Positions 45,593-54,748 of a stretch of DNA of 64,000 nucleotides are shown piece by piece. The notes under the pieces were generated by a model that saw only the letters and a list, made by a program, of their open reading frames with translations, was not told where the DNA came from and did no database searches. This DNA is from DASRWI01 sp035654655 (lineage in GTDB: Bacteria; Bacteroidota; Ignavibacteria; Ignavibacteriales; Ignavibacteriaceae). Each line of letters starts with the position of its first letter. The stretch's first letter is position 1. A program made the position numbers and the translations under genes. The stretch covers positions 1 through 64,000 of the forward strand of contig DASRWI010000020.1 in NCBI GenBank assembly GCA_035654655.1, written 5' to 3'.

Positions 45593-48568
45593 ATGAAAAA
45601 GACATTTATCATTCTTGTTACATTATTTTATTTATTCCCCGGCTGTTCAACAAGCAGCACTACAACAGAAGAAAAAGAACCAAACAAACCCAACTATACA
45701 GTAGATAGATTTGCCGCCGGATTAAAAACCAACACTCTGCCATTTTATCTTCCACCAAACACTAAGCTTGATACAATACAAATAAGCGATAGAAATAAGA
45801 CAGTTGTAATAAACTTCAGCAAGGAATTCTCTTATATTCCATTACGTGCAGATAACGTTAAAAAGTTTTATGATGATATAAAACAGTACTTTGGCGGTGC
45901 ATATGACGGTTATGATTTTACTTTAAGGTCAATGAACATTGAAATAAGTGAACTTATACCAAACTTCTATAGAAGCAAATCAGATTATGATGAAAAAAGA
46001 ATCAGCAAGAGCAGTAATAAAGGGAATGTAGTTAATAACATCAGCAAACCTTATAAACCTGAACTGGGATTAAATGATAGAAATATAGTCCTATGGCATT
46101 CACACGGATGGTATTATAATAATGAACTAAAAAGATGGGAATGGCAAAGACCAAGATTATTCCAGGCTGTTGAAGATAGAATCCCGATGTCTTTTACATT
46201 ACCATACTTAATTCCAATGCTTGAAAATGCAGGAGCAAATGTATTTGTTCCTCGTGAAAGAGATACTCAAATAAATGAAGTTGTTGTTGATAATGATAAG
46301 AATGATGCATCCTATACTGAAAGAGGTACCTGGACATTAGGAAAAACTTCGGGATTCAAATTGACATCAAGCATACTAACGGTTCAGAATCCCTTTAAGC
46401 TTGGAACATATAGACAAACAAACACTTCATCGGATGAAACTGCAACTATAACCTATAAACCACAAATTCCTGAAGATGGTTATTATGCTGTTTATATTTC
46501 TTATGCAATAGAAAGTAACAGTGCGTCGGATGTTGAGTATACTGTTAATCATTCTGGTGGAAAAACAATATTCAAAGTTGACCAAAGTAAAGGTGGAGGC
46601 ACCTGGATGTATCTTGGTACTTTCAAATTCAAAAAAGGTAGTAACAGTATTGAAGGTTCTGTAGTTGTTTCCAATAAGAGCAGAGAATCAGGGAAAATTG
46701 TTACTTCTGATGCTGTTCGTTTTGGCGGCGGCTGGGGAATTATTGAGCGTGAAGGACAACTAAGCGGTAGACCTAAATTTTTAGAGGGGAGCAGATACTG
46801 GCTTCAATATGCCGGTATGCCAGATACTTTAATATGGGATATGAATAAAGGGGAGAATGATTACAATGATGATTATCAAAGCAGGGGTGAATACGCAAAT
46901 TATCTTAAGGGTGCTCCTTATGGACCAAACAGAGAACGTGATAATCAAGGATTAAATATTCCTATCGACCTATCAATGGCATTTCATACTGATGCAGGTA
47001 TAACTTATACTGATACTGTTGTTGGAAGTTTATCAATATACAGTATAACAGATTTTGATAGGAAGAAAAATTTTCCTGATGGTGTATCCAGATTAGCAAA
47101 CAGAGATTTAGCGGATATCGTTCAAACTGAGGTTGTTAATGATGTAAGAAATGGTTTTGATCCAATCTGGACAAGAAGAGATTTAAGAGAGGCTCAATAC
47201 AGTGAATCGTCAAGACCCAATATGCCTGACTTACTACTTGAACTTTTATCTCATCAAAACTTTTTGGATATGAGATATGTTTATGACCCTCAATTCAGAT
47301 TTACAGTATCAAGAGCTATCTACAAAGGAATGTTAAAGTTTTTATCATCTCAATATGATTTTGAATATGTAGTACAGCCTTTACCTGTTGACCATTTTAG
47401 TACTGAGTTTAATACAGCCGGACAAATTTTACTTAAATGGCATCCGGTACTTGATAAATCAGAGCCAACAGCTGCTCCTGAAAAATATATAGTATACACA
47501 AGAATGGACGATAATGGTTTTGATAATGGAACAATTACTTCGGATACTTTCTTAGTTGTAAATAATATTAAATCAGATGTTATTTATAGCTTTAAAGTTG
47601 CATCTATAAACAAAGGGGGTGAAGGTTTCCCATCAGAAATATTATCAGTCGGAAGAACAGAAAATTTAAATAGACAAGCAATTGTAGTAAATGCTTTTGA
47701 TAGAGTTTCGGGTCCTGGATGGGTTAATGATAGTTCATTCTCTGGATTTGTAAGCAGACTTGATGCAGGTGTTCCAGATAAATATGATTATCCATTAACA
47801 GGAATGCAGTATGATTATAATTTGAAATCAGATTTCATTACGAATGATGCACCGGGACACGGAGCAAGTACTGCAGAGTTTGAGAACAGACTTATTGCAG
47901 GAAATTCTTTTGATTTTCCTTATATCCACGGCAAGGCATTGTTAAGCAATGGTGTTTCATTTGTTTCTTCAAGTGATGAAAGCATTGAAGATGGACAGAT
48001 TACCTTAAATAATTATAAGATGGCTGATATCATCTGTGGAAAAGAAAAAGAAACTTTAAGACAAAAAGAAACTTCAACTGTTCTTTATGGTAGCAGATTT
48101 AAATTATTTACTGAACCTCTAAAACAAAAAATTAATTCATATACAAGTTCTGGCGGCAACTTACTATTAACAGGTGCATTTATTGGAACTGAATTGTTCA
48201 ATAATCCAAGAGATACAAATACAATCAAGTGGGCGAACGATGTATTGAAAATAAAATATGGTACACCGTATGCATCTATTACTGGAAGAGTTGAAAGTTT
48301 TTCCGGAAGTAAATTCAGAAGATTTACTGATTTTTATTTCAATACTACTCTATCAGAAAAAATTTATTTTACTGAAAATGCAGATGAAATAACTCCTATT
48401 AATGGAAGCAGTACTATCTTAAGATATAAAGACAATCAATTTAGTGCAGGCACAGGTTTTAAAGATAAATACGGAGTTATAGTTTTAGGATTTCCATTTG
48501 AAATAATAACAGAACCAACAATGCAGAATAATTTAATGAAAGGTATTGTTGAATATTTCGGATTATAA
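45593..48568 (+). CDS. Amidase_3-like lipoprotein with inserted golvesin-type domain and fibronectin III domain
   Basis: This 991-residue protein has a lipobox-like FPGC (Cys 18), so it may be a lipoprotein. An N-acetylmuramoyl-L-alanine-amidase-like domain is split: H169-S-H171-GW and FHTDAG (H465) and LLLELLSHQN (E550) are potential metal and catalytic residues. Between the halves (about 237-380) is a golvesin C-terminal-like beta-sandwich. A fibronectin-III-like domain (about 610-690) and a large uncharacterised C-terminal part follow. Homologous Bacteroidota proteins are variously labelled xanthan lyase or amidase, so the substrate is open: peptidoglycan or polysaccharide. The Dabb gene follows after 12 bp. 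Confidence 0.8.
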   Translation: MKKTFIILVTLFYLFPGCSTSSTTTEEKEPNKPNYTVDRFAAGLKTNTLPFYLPPNTKLDTIQISDRNKTVVINFSKEFSYIPLRADNVKKFYDDIKQYFGGAYDGYDFTLRSMNIEISELIPNFYRSKSDYDEKRISKSSNKGNVVNNISKPYKPELGLNDRNIVLWHSHGWYYNNELKRWEWQRPRLFQAVEDRIPMSFTLPYLIPMLENAGANVFVPRERDTQINEVVVDNDKNDASYTERGTWTLGKTSGFKLTSSILTVQNPFKLGTYRQTNTSSDETATITYKPQIPEDGYYAVYISYAIESNSASDVEYTVNHSGGKTIFKVDQSKGGGTWMYLGTFKFKKGSNSIEGSVVVSNKSRESGKIVTSDAVRFGGGWGIIEREGQLSGRPKFLEGSRYWLQYAGMPDTLIWDMNKGENDYNDDYQSRGEYANYLKGAPYGPNRERDNQGLNIPIDLSMAFHTDAGITYTDTVVGSLSIYSITDFDRKKNFPDGVSRLANRDLADIVQTEVVNDVRNGFDPIWTRRDLREAQYSESSRPNMPDLLLELLSHQNFLDMRYVYDPQFRFTVSRAIYKGMLKFLSSQYDFEYVVQPLPVDHFSTEFNTAGQILLKWHPVLDKSEPTAAPEKYIVYTRMDDNGFDNGTITSDTFLVVNNIKSDVIYSFKVASINKGGEGFPSEILSVGRTENLNRQAIVVNAFDRVSGPGWVNDSSFSGFVSRLDAGVPDKYDYPLTGMQYDYNLKSDFITNDAPGHGASTAEFENRLIAGNSFDFPYIHGKALLSNGVSFVSSSDESIEDGQITLNNYKMADIICGKEKETLRQKETSTVLYGSRFKLFTEPLKQKINSYTSSGGNLLLTGAFIGTELFNNPRDTNTIKWANDVLKIKYGTPYASITGRVESFSGSKFRRFTDFYFNTTLSEKIYFTENADEITPINGSSTILRYKDNQFSAGTGFKDKYGVIVLGFPFEIITEPTMQNNLMKGIVEYFGL

Positions 48569-48580
48569 AATTTAAGACTT

Positions 48581-48880
48581 ATGATTAAACACATAGTATT
48601 ATGGCGGTTGAATGAAACTGCTAATGGTAAAACAAAAGATGAAAATGCATTAGAGCTTAAAAGAATGCTTGAAGCGATGAAGGATAAAGTAAAAGGGATT
48701 ATCAAAATTGAAGTAGGAATTAATTCTGATAAATCACCTGATGCTTGCGATATCGTATTGTACTCAGAATTTGAAAATGAAGAAGCTCTATATAATTATC
48801 AGGTACATCCAGACCATGAGGCTATTAAGGTTTGGTTAAAAGATGTAAGAAGCGAACGAAGAGTAGTGGATTATACCTAA
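48581..48880 (+). CDS. Dabb (stress-responsive alpha/beta-barrel) protein
   Basis: This 99-residue protein is a single ferredoxin-like Dabb domain, starting IKHIVLWRL and containing IKIEVGIN, DIVLYSEFENEEALYNYQVHPDHEAIKVW. The role of bacterial Dabb proteins is unclear; they form dimers. The ATG is 12 bp after the amidase stop, so probably cotranscribed. It is followed by a repeat element. Confidence 0.9.
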   Translation: MIKHIVLWRLNETANGKTKDENALELKRMLEAMKDKVKGIIKIEVGINSDKSPDACDIVLYSEFENEEALYNYQVHPDHEAIKVWLKDVRSERRVVDYT

Positions 48881-49081
48881 GGTGTCATTGCGAGAAATCC
48901 GAATTCGGATGACGAAGCAATCTTTGGGTTTAAAAATACAATAAATACAGAAATTGTGGCATAGCCATCCCTTCGGGACTTCTTCGCTCTCCCAAAGGGA
49001 TCCCTATGGGAGCTGACTCGCTCATCGCAATGACACTTTTTTTCGTTATCCGATAAGAGCTCATCGCAATAACACACACCT
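48881..49081. repeat. Composite GTCATTGCGAG repeat element
   Basis: Starts GGTGTCATTGCGAGAAATCCG. Internal CGAAGCAATC, CCCTTCGGGAC, CCCAAAGGGATCCCTATGGGAG and GACTCGCTCATCGCAATGACAC follow; then CATCGCAATAACACACACC ends it. The inner CCC-GGG blocks resemble those at 12.1 kb and within the GIY-YIG repeats. The minus-strand frame through it (48877-49089) is repeat-derived. Confidence 0.7.
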
Positions 49082-50107
49082 TTACACACTCGTTATCTGT
49101 AATTCTGCATCCTGGTATTGATAAACCGGTTTACCAGTCATTTTTTTAATGTCCCAGGCAAAATTATTTATATGCGCAGCAGTTCTTTCCTTGCAATCAT
49201 ATTTGCAGAAACGGCAAAGGTCATCAAGACAATAATCAAAATGTATTTTTAATTGTGAATGTGGAAATACTCTCTTTAATTCAGCTTCAATTTCATTTTC
49301 TTCTGTATGTGAATCTCTTACACTAAAATAGAAAGGTAGAATTAAATGAAAATCTATAAATATTGTTTCTCCGGCTTGCCAGAAACGGAATTCGTGAATA
49401 TCTATCCAATAATCTCGTCTGAATGAAATTAATGTATCCAATATTTTTTGCTGTAGGTCTTTATCAACTTCATTCATTAATCCTTTAACAGATTGTTTTA
49501 CTAATGAATATCCTGTAAATAAAATATTTAGTGCAACACCAATAGCAAATATTGGATCAAATAGATGAATATTTGTAATATATACAATTATAATACCTAC
49601 CAAAACACCAATACTTGTATAAGAATCTGTAAGCACGTGTTTACCATCTGCAACAAGAGTTAATGAGTTTGTCTTTTTCCCCTGTCTTATCAAATACCAA
49701 CCAAGGAAAAGGTTTATTATACCTGCAGCAGCTACTACAGCTATACCTACATCTAATCGTTTTAATTGAGGACCAAGAATTATTGACTGAACTGCTTCGT
49801 AAATAATATAAAGTGCAGCAATAAGAATTAAGCTTCCTTCAACACCGGCAGAAAAATATTCAATCTTTCCGTGACCATATGGATGGTCTTCATCTTCAGG
49901 CATTGAGGAAAGAATTATGCTGTATAAAGCCATTCCTGTTGCAAGAACGTGAACAACTGATTCAGCAGCATCAGAAAAAATAGCAGCAGAGCCAGTTATA
50001 AAGTATGCACTTATCTTTGAAATGAACATTCCTATTCCGAAGAATAGGGAAATAAAGGCTGCCTTCTTCTTTATTTTATAATCAATTAATTTTTTTTCTA
50101 TAAGCAT
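49082..50107 (-). CDS. Cation diffusion facilitator (CDF) transporter with C-terminal cysteine cluster
   Basis: This 341-residue protein has six membrane helices and CDF landmarks FSDAAESVVHV, EDHPYGHGKIEYFSAGVEG, and ADGKHVLTDSYTSIG (metal-site HxxxD). The cytoplasmic C-terminal domain is ferredoxin-like. It ends with a Cys-rich stretch CLDDLCRFCKYDC absent from most CDFs, perhaps a metal sensor. It would export Zn, Fe, Mn or Co by proton antiport. The ATG at 50107 is chosen over a TTG two codons upstream. It stands alone 68 bp downstream of yraN. Confidence 0.92.
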   Translation of the reverse strand: MLIEKKLIDYKIKKKAAFISLFFGIGMFISKISAYFITGSAAIFSDAAESVVHVLATGMALYSIILSSMPEDEDHPYGHGKIEYFSAGVEGSLILIAALYIIYEAVQSIILGPQLKRLDVGIAVVAAAGIINLFLGWYLIRQGKKTNSLTLVADGKHVLTDSYTSIGVLVGIIIVYITNIHLFDPIFAIGVALNILFTGYSLVKQSVKGLMNEVDKDLQQKILDTLISFRRDYWIDIHEFRFWQAGETIFIDFHLILPFYFSVRDSHTEENEIEAELKRVFPHSQLKIHFDYCLDDLCRFCKYDCKERTAAHINNFAWDIKKMTGKPVYQYQDAELQITSV

Positions 50108-50181
50108 TTTCAATCCTAAATTAGAAAATGATATTACAAATAATAAAATTTTAATATGTAAAACTTACTAAAAAGAGGGGT

Positions 50182-50547
50182 TTAATAAAAGGCATCTATG
50201 AGATGTTTAACTTCCATCCTCTTATCATCAATTTTGAGAATAGTAATTACATCATACCTGCAATCTTTATTAGAAATGTCATTTTTATATAAGTAGTACT
50301 CAGAAACCTTTTTAATTTGATTCATCTTCTTCATACTAATAGATTCTTCAGGATAGCCATGACTTGTACTTCTTCTTCCCTTAACTTCAACAAAAACTAA
50401 TTGGTTCTTTTCTTTATCCTCAGCAATAATATCAACTTCACCTTCTGTACTGAAGTGAAAGTTTCTTTCAAGAATTTCATATCCTTTTTTCTTAAGAAGC
50501 TCTTCAGCGTAATCTTCAATATTTTTTCCGGTAGTACGTTTATTCAT
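50182..50547 (-). CDS. yraN: UPF0102/YraN family endonuclease-like protein
   Basis: This 121-residue protein has the restriction-endonuclease-like core GEVDIIAEDKEKNQLVFVEVKGR (PD-(D/E)xK pattern). The N-terminal GKNIEDYAEELLKKKGYEIL helix is typical. Role unknown; conserved next to rnhB in many bacteria. It overlaps rnhB by one base in a TAATG junction, so translation is coupled. Confidence 0.93.
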   Translation of the reverse strand: MNKRTTGKNIEDYAEELLKKKGYEILERNFHFSTEGEVDIIAEDKEKNQLVFVEVKGRRSTSHGYPEESISMKKMNQIKKVSEYYLYKNDISNKDCRYDVITILKIDDKRMEVKHLIDAFY

Positions 50548-51194
50548 TATTCTTCAGGTTCAACCATTTCCATTTCAAACTCAAACTCTGGTTCATATTC
50601 ACCTGAAAGGATTTTACGCAGAAAGGTTTGTCTATGTAGGCAGCAGGAACCGTGCTCTTTAATGGCAGCTATATGTTTGCGGGTGGCATAACCTTTATTT
50701 CTATCCCATAGATACATAGGATATCTTACAGAAAGTCTTTCCATAATTCTATCTCTTGTAACTTTAGCAATTATAGATGCAGCAGCTATGGCAAAGGATT
50801 TATCATCTCCGTGAATTATTGCTCTTGTTGGAATTGAATATGGGAAGCATTTATTGCCATCAATTAAAATCAAATCTGGTTTAACAAGTAGTCTATCAAT
50901 ACAATTTGTCATAGCAAGCAATGATGCTTGTAAAATATTTATTTTATCTATCGTTCCGTGGGAAACTGCACAAACAGAATAGCTTAAGCATTTGCTAATA
51001 ATTTTTGGATAAAATTTTTCACGCTCTTCCTTGGTAAGCTGCTTACTATCTCTTACACCTCTAATATAAGTATCAGGAGGGAAAACAACTGCAGCAGCAA
51101 CTACAGGGCCAGCCAATGGACCGCGACCGGCTTCATCAGTACCTGCAATAAGTTTTACAGAGTCAGAATAGAATGATTTATCAAATTTTCTCAT
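50547..51194 (-). CDS. rnhB: Ribonuclease HII
   Basis: This 215-residue protein removes ribonucleotides from DNA. Active-site motifs are GTDEAGRGPLAGPV (first Asp, Glu), SKQLT, LIDGNKCFP and ADKSF-type AAASIIAKVTRDRIM. Length is normal; the C-terminal tail is acidic. It overlaps UbiA by 4 bp upstream and yraN downstream, in a long packed run of minus-strand genes. Confidence 0.96.
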   Translation of the reverse strand: MRKFDKSFYSDSVKLIAGTDEAGRGPLAGPVVAAAVVFPPDTYIRGVRDSKQLTKEEREKFYPKIISKCLSYSVCAVSHGTIDKINILQASLLAMTNCIDRLLVKPDLILIDGNKCFPYSIPTRAIIHGDDKSFAIAAASIIAKVTRDRIMERLSVRYPMYLWDRNKGYATRKHIAAIKEHGSCCLHRQTFLRKILSGEYEPEFEFEMEMVEPEE

Positions 51195-52024
51195 TTACCA
51201 AAGAATAATACTATTAATCCAATTACCATATCTAATTTTAAAAGAATACTTAATTTATTCAAGTTTCTAATATTAGTATTTTTTTTAATTAAATATGAAA
51301 CATAAAACAATATTGGATTGAAGATTAACATTATGATTATGGTATATTCTATTTTATAAATTTGAAAAATGAATGGGATAAAGGTTAGCAGCATTAAAAT
51401 TATTGATAAAACAATAATTATTTTAACTGATTTATCCACTCCATATCTTAAGGGGATGCTGATGTCGCCCTTTATAATGTCCCCTGAAATATCTTCAATG
51501 TCTTTTAATATCTCACGGATTAGATTAATCATAAAAGCAAAAACAAAAGGGATGTAACTTTCCTTAATATTTCCAACTGCAGCAGTACCAAAAACGAATG
51601 CAAGTCCTGTTAAAAAGGCTATTGTAATGTTTGGAAGAAAAAGAATTTTCTTGAAGCAGCAGGAATATGCATTCAAAAGAAATATGGTTATAAAAACAAT
51701 TATTAGCGATGTGGTGTTTAGATAAAATGCAAAAGCAAATGCTATTATGTTAAGCAACCAATAAAAAATTAATGCTCCTCTTAAGGTTATTAGTCCATTA
51801 GCAAGTGGTCGGTTTGGTCTGTTTATTTTATCTGTTTGTATATCAAAGTAATCATTTATGACATTACCTGCGGCAGCAACTAATGCAGCAATTAAAGAAG
51901 CTATTAAAAATGTATTTAGATAGTATAAGCCCGAGCCATATATACAGGCAACATAAACAGTAAGAAAAGTAATAAGAACATTTTCAGGACGGGTTATTTT
52001 TATGTATGCTTTTAATGTTTCCAT
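51191..52024 (-). CDS. UbiA-family prenyltransferase (geranylgeranylglycerol-phosphate transferase-like)
   Basis: This 277-residue membrane protein has about eight hydrophobic helices and the two aspartate-rich motifs of UbiA: NDYFDIQTDKINRPNRPL (NDxxDxxxD) and DIEDISGDIIKGDISIPLRYG. Such genes are often labelled digeranylgeranylglyceryl phosphate synthase; others make menaquinone or heme. The substrate is not readable. The gene overlaps neighbours on both sides (TAATG with the Omp85 gene, ATGA with rnhB). Confidence 0.88.
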   Translation of the reverse strand: METLKAYIKITRPENVLITFLTVYVACIYGSGLYYLNTFLIASLIAALVAAAGNVINDYFDIQTDKINRPNRPLANGLITLRGALIFYWLLNIIAFAFAFYLNTTSLIIVFITIFLLNAYSCCFKKILFLPNITIAFLTGLAFVFGTAAVGNIKESYIPFVFAFMINLIREILKDIEDISGDIIKGDISIPLRYGVDKSVKIIIVLSIILMLLTFIPFIFQIYKIEYTIIIMLIFNPILFYVSYLIKKNTNIRNLNKLSILLKLDMVIGLIVLFFGK

Positions 52025-53790
52025 TAAAATTCATTTATTATTCCGAAGTGAATTTTACCTTCACTGAATGGGTCTCCTTTTGCAAGAGCATAGCTGACCC
52101 CCAGCATACCTAATCCGGTTTCAACCTGAAGTCCAAGTCCATAACCCATTCTATATCCTTCGTTCTTAAGAATATTTTTATCCGGTTCTGCGGCTCTCAT
52201 AAAATATCCATTATCCCAAAATGCAAATATATAAGAACGTCTTGTAATTAAATATCTATATTCAAGATTTGTCCATGCAATGCGTGAGCCTAAAAACTGC
52301 TGCTCTCTAAAACCTCTTAGTGATAGTGTGCCACCTAATCTGAACAAATCACTTTCTTCAAAAGATGCTCCTCTTAATTCTCTTCCGTGAACTCCAAGAG
52401 AAATTATTTGCTTACTGAATATTTGATGGAAGTAAGAAAAGTCTATCATAAATCTTTGAAGATTTATATTTGTCTTTAAAGCTGTAGTTAAATATTCAAT
52501 GGGACCATTTATTTTTTTTCTTGAAAATGTATAAGTATTATTCCAAACAAATCCGCTTGTAGGTGAATAAGGGTCATCACTGGTGTCAAATCTTAAATTC
52601 AATCCGGCAGTCATCAAAGAACTGTTATAGACAGTAAATCTTGGTATAGCAAGCAAGGTTGGAATAATTTCTTCGGTTGATAAAATTAATCCTGCAGTTA
52701 CTTCTTCCGATGCAAGAAAATCAATAACACCTTCAAGCTTTCTTTGAACATAAGTAGTATCCTGTTTTCTTTGGAATAAATTAAATGAAACATTAAAGGG
52801 ATAACCTAAAAGCCATGGCTCTAAATATCTAAGTTCAAGTTCCTGCGAATTTCTGTTTAGTTGCTGCCATCTGATTGCGAATGCTCTTCCGGTACCAAAA
52901 AGATTTCTAATACTTACATTTGCTAATCCAGTGAAATAACCTTTTTCACCTTCTCTTACTCCTGGAACATATCCTAAAATTCCATCAAAGTTGTTGGTTT
53001 GTTTTTCCTTAACATTTATTCGCAGGATTCCTTTACCATCTTTATCGAAGTAATAAGTAGGCGTAGTAACAGGTTCAAAAAATCTAAGCTTGTTTAATTT
53101 TTTTGGCAGGTCATTGATTTTTTTCTGAGAATATAATTCACCTTTGTTTAATCGAAGTTCCCTAACAATGACATAATCCTTAGTTGAAGAATTTCCTGAT
53201 ACCTCAATTTCGTCAATGGTGCTCCTGCTTTTTTTCTCAACCTTCATAAGCAGGTCAACATAATCTTCACCTTCGATACTGTCCTTAACAATTTCTATCT
53301 GAAGAAAAGAAATTACTGTAAATGGAAACCCATTGTCTTCATAATACTTTAAAGCTTCATCAATATTTTCTTCTATTAAATATTTGTTGAATTCAGAACC
53401 TTCGAGAAATCCAAATATTGAATATATTTTCGCTGAATCTTCCGGAGCAGAATTGATTTTTAACGTTCTTATTATTGCAGGTTTGCCTTCAACCACTTTA
53501 ATAAATAATTTTACATTAGATGAATCATTATCAGGTTTTTCTTTTTGTACATCGATATTTATTTCAGAAGAAAGATAACCTGCTTTTGCAAAATTATTTA
53601 AGATATTTTTTTTGATTGTATCTATTATGCTTAGATAAAATTTATTTCCTGAATTTATGCCGCTGAATTGCAGCACTTCATTATTGCTGAATTTTTTATT
53701 ACCGGAAATTTCAATATTTGTAATTAATTGAGCGTAAGAAAAAGAAGATAGGAGGAATATTAAACAAAATAATTTAACGTGGTGTAACAT
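52024..53790 (-). CDS. Omp85-family outer-membrane assembly protein with POTRA domains
   Basis: This 588-residue protein has a signal peptide (ending FSYAQ) and three POTRA-like modules (about 20-245). The barrel begins near residue 260 and includes the RGF motif LSLRGFREQQFLGS, where lid loop L6 lies, with the YRMGYGLGLQVETGLGMLG end. It is shorter than BamA (~800 residues), so TamA-like or a second Omp85 protein are both possible. The ATG at 53790 was chosen over an upstream TTG. Overlaps pfkB by 17 bp. Confidence 0.88.
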   Translation of the reverse strand: MLHHVKLFCLIFLLSSFSYAQLITNIEISGNKKFSNNEVLQFSGINSGNKFYLSIIDTIKKNILNNFAKAGYLSSEINIDVQKEKPDNDSSNVKLFIKVVEGKPAIIRTLKINSAPEDSAKIYSIFGFLEGSEFNKYLIEENIDEALKYYEDNGFPFTVISFLQIEIVKDSIEGEDYVDLLMKVEKKSRSTIDEIEVSGNSSTKDYVIVRELRLNKGELYSQKKINDLPKKLNKLRFFEPVTTPTYYFDKDGKGILRINVKEKQTNNFDGILGYVPGVREGEKGYFTGLANVSIRNLFGTGRAFAIRWQQLNRNSQELELRYLEPWLLGYPFNVSFNLFQRKQDTTYVQRKLEGVIDFLASEEVTAGLILSTEEIIPTLLAIPRFTVYNSSLMTAGLNLRFDTSDDPYSPTSGFVWNNTYTFSRKKINGPIEYLTTALKTNINLQRFMIDFSYFHQIFSKQIISLGVHGRELRGASFEESDLFRLGGTLSLRGFREQQFLGSRIAWTNLEYRYLITRRSYIFAFWDNGYFMRAAEPDKNILKNEGYRMGYGLGLQVETGLGMLGVSYALAKGDPFSEGKIHFGIINEF

Positions 53791-54739
53791 CAACAATTTT
53801 CATTTTTTTGCCGATAGGTTCAACTGATATTTGGGTTAAGTATTTTTGTAATTCTTCAGGGCTAACATTGCAGGTTTCATAACTTGCTGCATTTGTTGCT
53901 CCCATTGCTGCTGCATATTGAACTGTTTCTTCAAAAGATAAATTATTGTGGTAACCGTAAACTAATCCTGATGTAAAAGCATCCCCGCTTCCAGTTGCAT
54001 CAAGTTCTTCAACTTTAGGAGAAGTTACTTTGAAGTGGAAGTCAAAGTTAGAAATAAAACCAGGCTCATTTCCATTTGTTAAAGCAGCTCTTTTAATTCC
54101 TTTGGAATACAAATAATCAAGAAAAGAAAATTTATCATCATCAGTTTTTAATTCTTTGTTTAAACTATTTTCAATTTCGTGAAGATTATTATGCATCATT
54201 GATGGAGATGCATCAATGCAGTTTTGTAAATGCCTTCCATAAGTATCGCAGAAGGATACTTTGTCATATTTGTTGCACAAGGAAATCAATTCAGGAAAAA
54301 TATAGTCTGTATTAATTGAAGGTGAACTCCCTGATAAAACAACTATCTCCGCTGTTTGAATCATCTTATCAGCTTTGGTTAATAAGGATTCGGCTTCCTG
54401 AGGAGTTATTTCAGGGTCAGGTTCAAAGAAAGAGGTAACTGCTTTATTTGTTTTATCAATTATAACATATCCTGCTCTGGTTTCAGAATCTGTACTGATA
54501 TATACATTATTAATTTTTGATTTATTTAAAAGGTCTTTATATATCTTCCCTGTTGTACCGCCTAAAAATGTTAAAGCAATATTTTCTAAACCAAATAAAT
54601 TTAATTGACGGCTTACATTAATTCCCTTTCCTCCTGGAAAAGTTTCACTGAAACCATTTCTATTTACTTTGTTAAAGCTTACTTCATTATAAGTAAGTTT
54701 TTTTTCGAGCAAAGGATTTAATGTTACCGTCAAAATCAT
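53774..54739 (-). CDS. PfkB-family sugar kinase, 1-phosphofructokinase-like
   Basis: This 321-residue protein has the PfkB signatures GGKGINVSRQLNLFG and ELDATGSGDAFTSGLVYG (catalytic Asp), in the layout of FruK/LacC kinases. It would phosphorylate fructose-1-phosphate or tagatose-6-phosphate. No PTS gene lies nearby. It overlaps the Omp85 gene by 17 bp. Confidence 0.88.
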   Translation of the reverse strand: MILTVTLNPLLEKKLTYNEVSFNKVNRNGFSETFPGGKGINVSRQLNLFGLENIALTFLGGTTGKIYKDLLNKSKINNVYISTDSETRAGYVIIDKTNKAVTSFFEPDPEITPQEAESLLTKADKMIQTAEIVVLSGSSPSINTDYIFPELISLCNKYDKVSFCDTYGRHLQNCIDASPSMMHNNLHEIENSLNKELKTDDDKFSFLDYLYSKGIKRAALTNGNEPGFISNFDFHFKVTSPKVEELDATGSGDAFTSGLVYGYHNNLSFEETVQYAAAMGATNAASYETCNVSPEELQKYLTQISVEPIGKKMKIVDVTPR

Positions 54740-54748
54740 TAATAATGC

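Noticed and set aside
48877..49089. Minus-strand 70-codon frame with CHCDERVSSHRDPFG
   Set aside because: Repeat-derived; the same wording appears wherever GTCATTGCGAG repeats are read in this frame.
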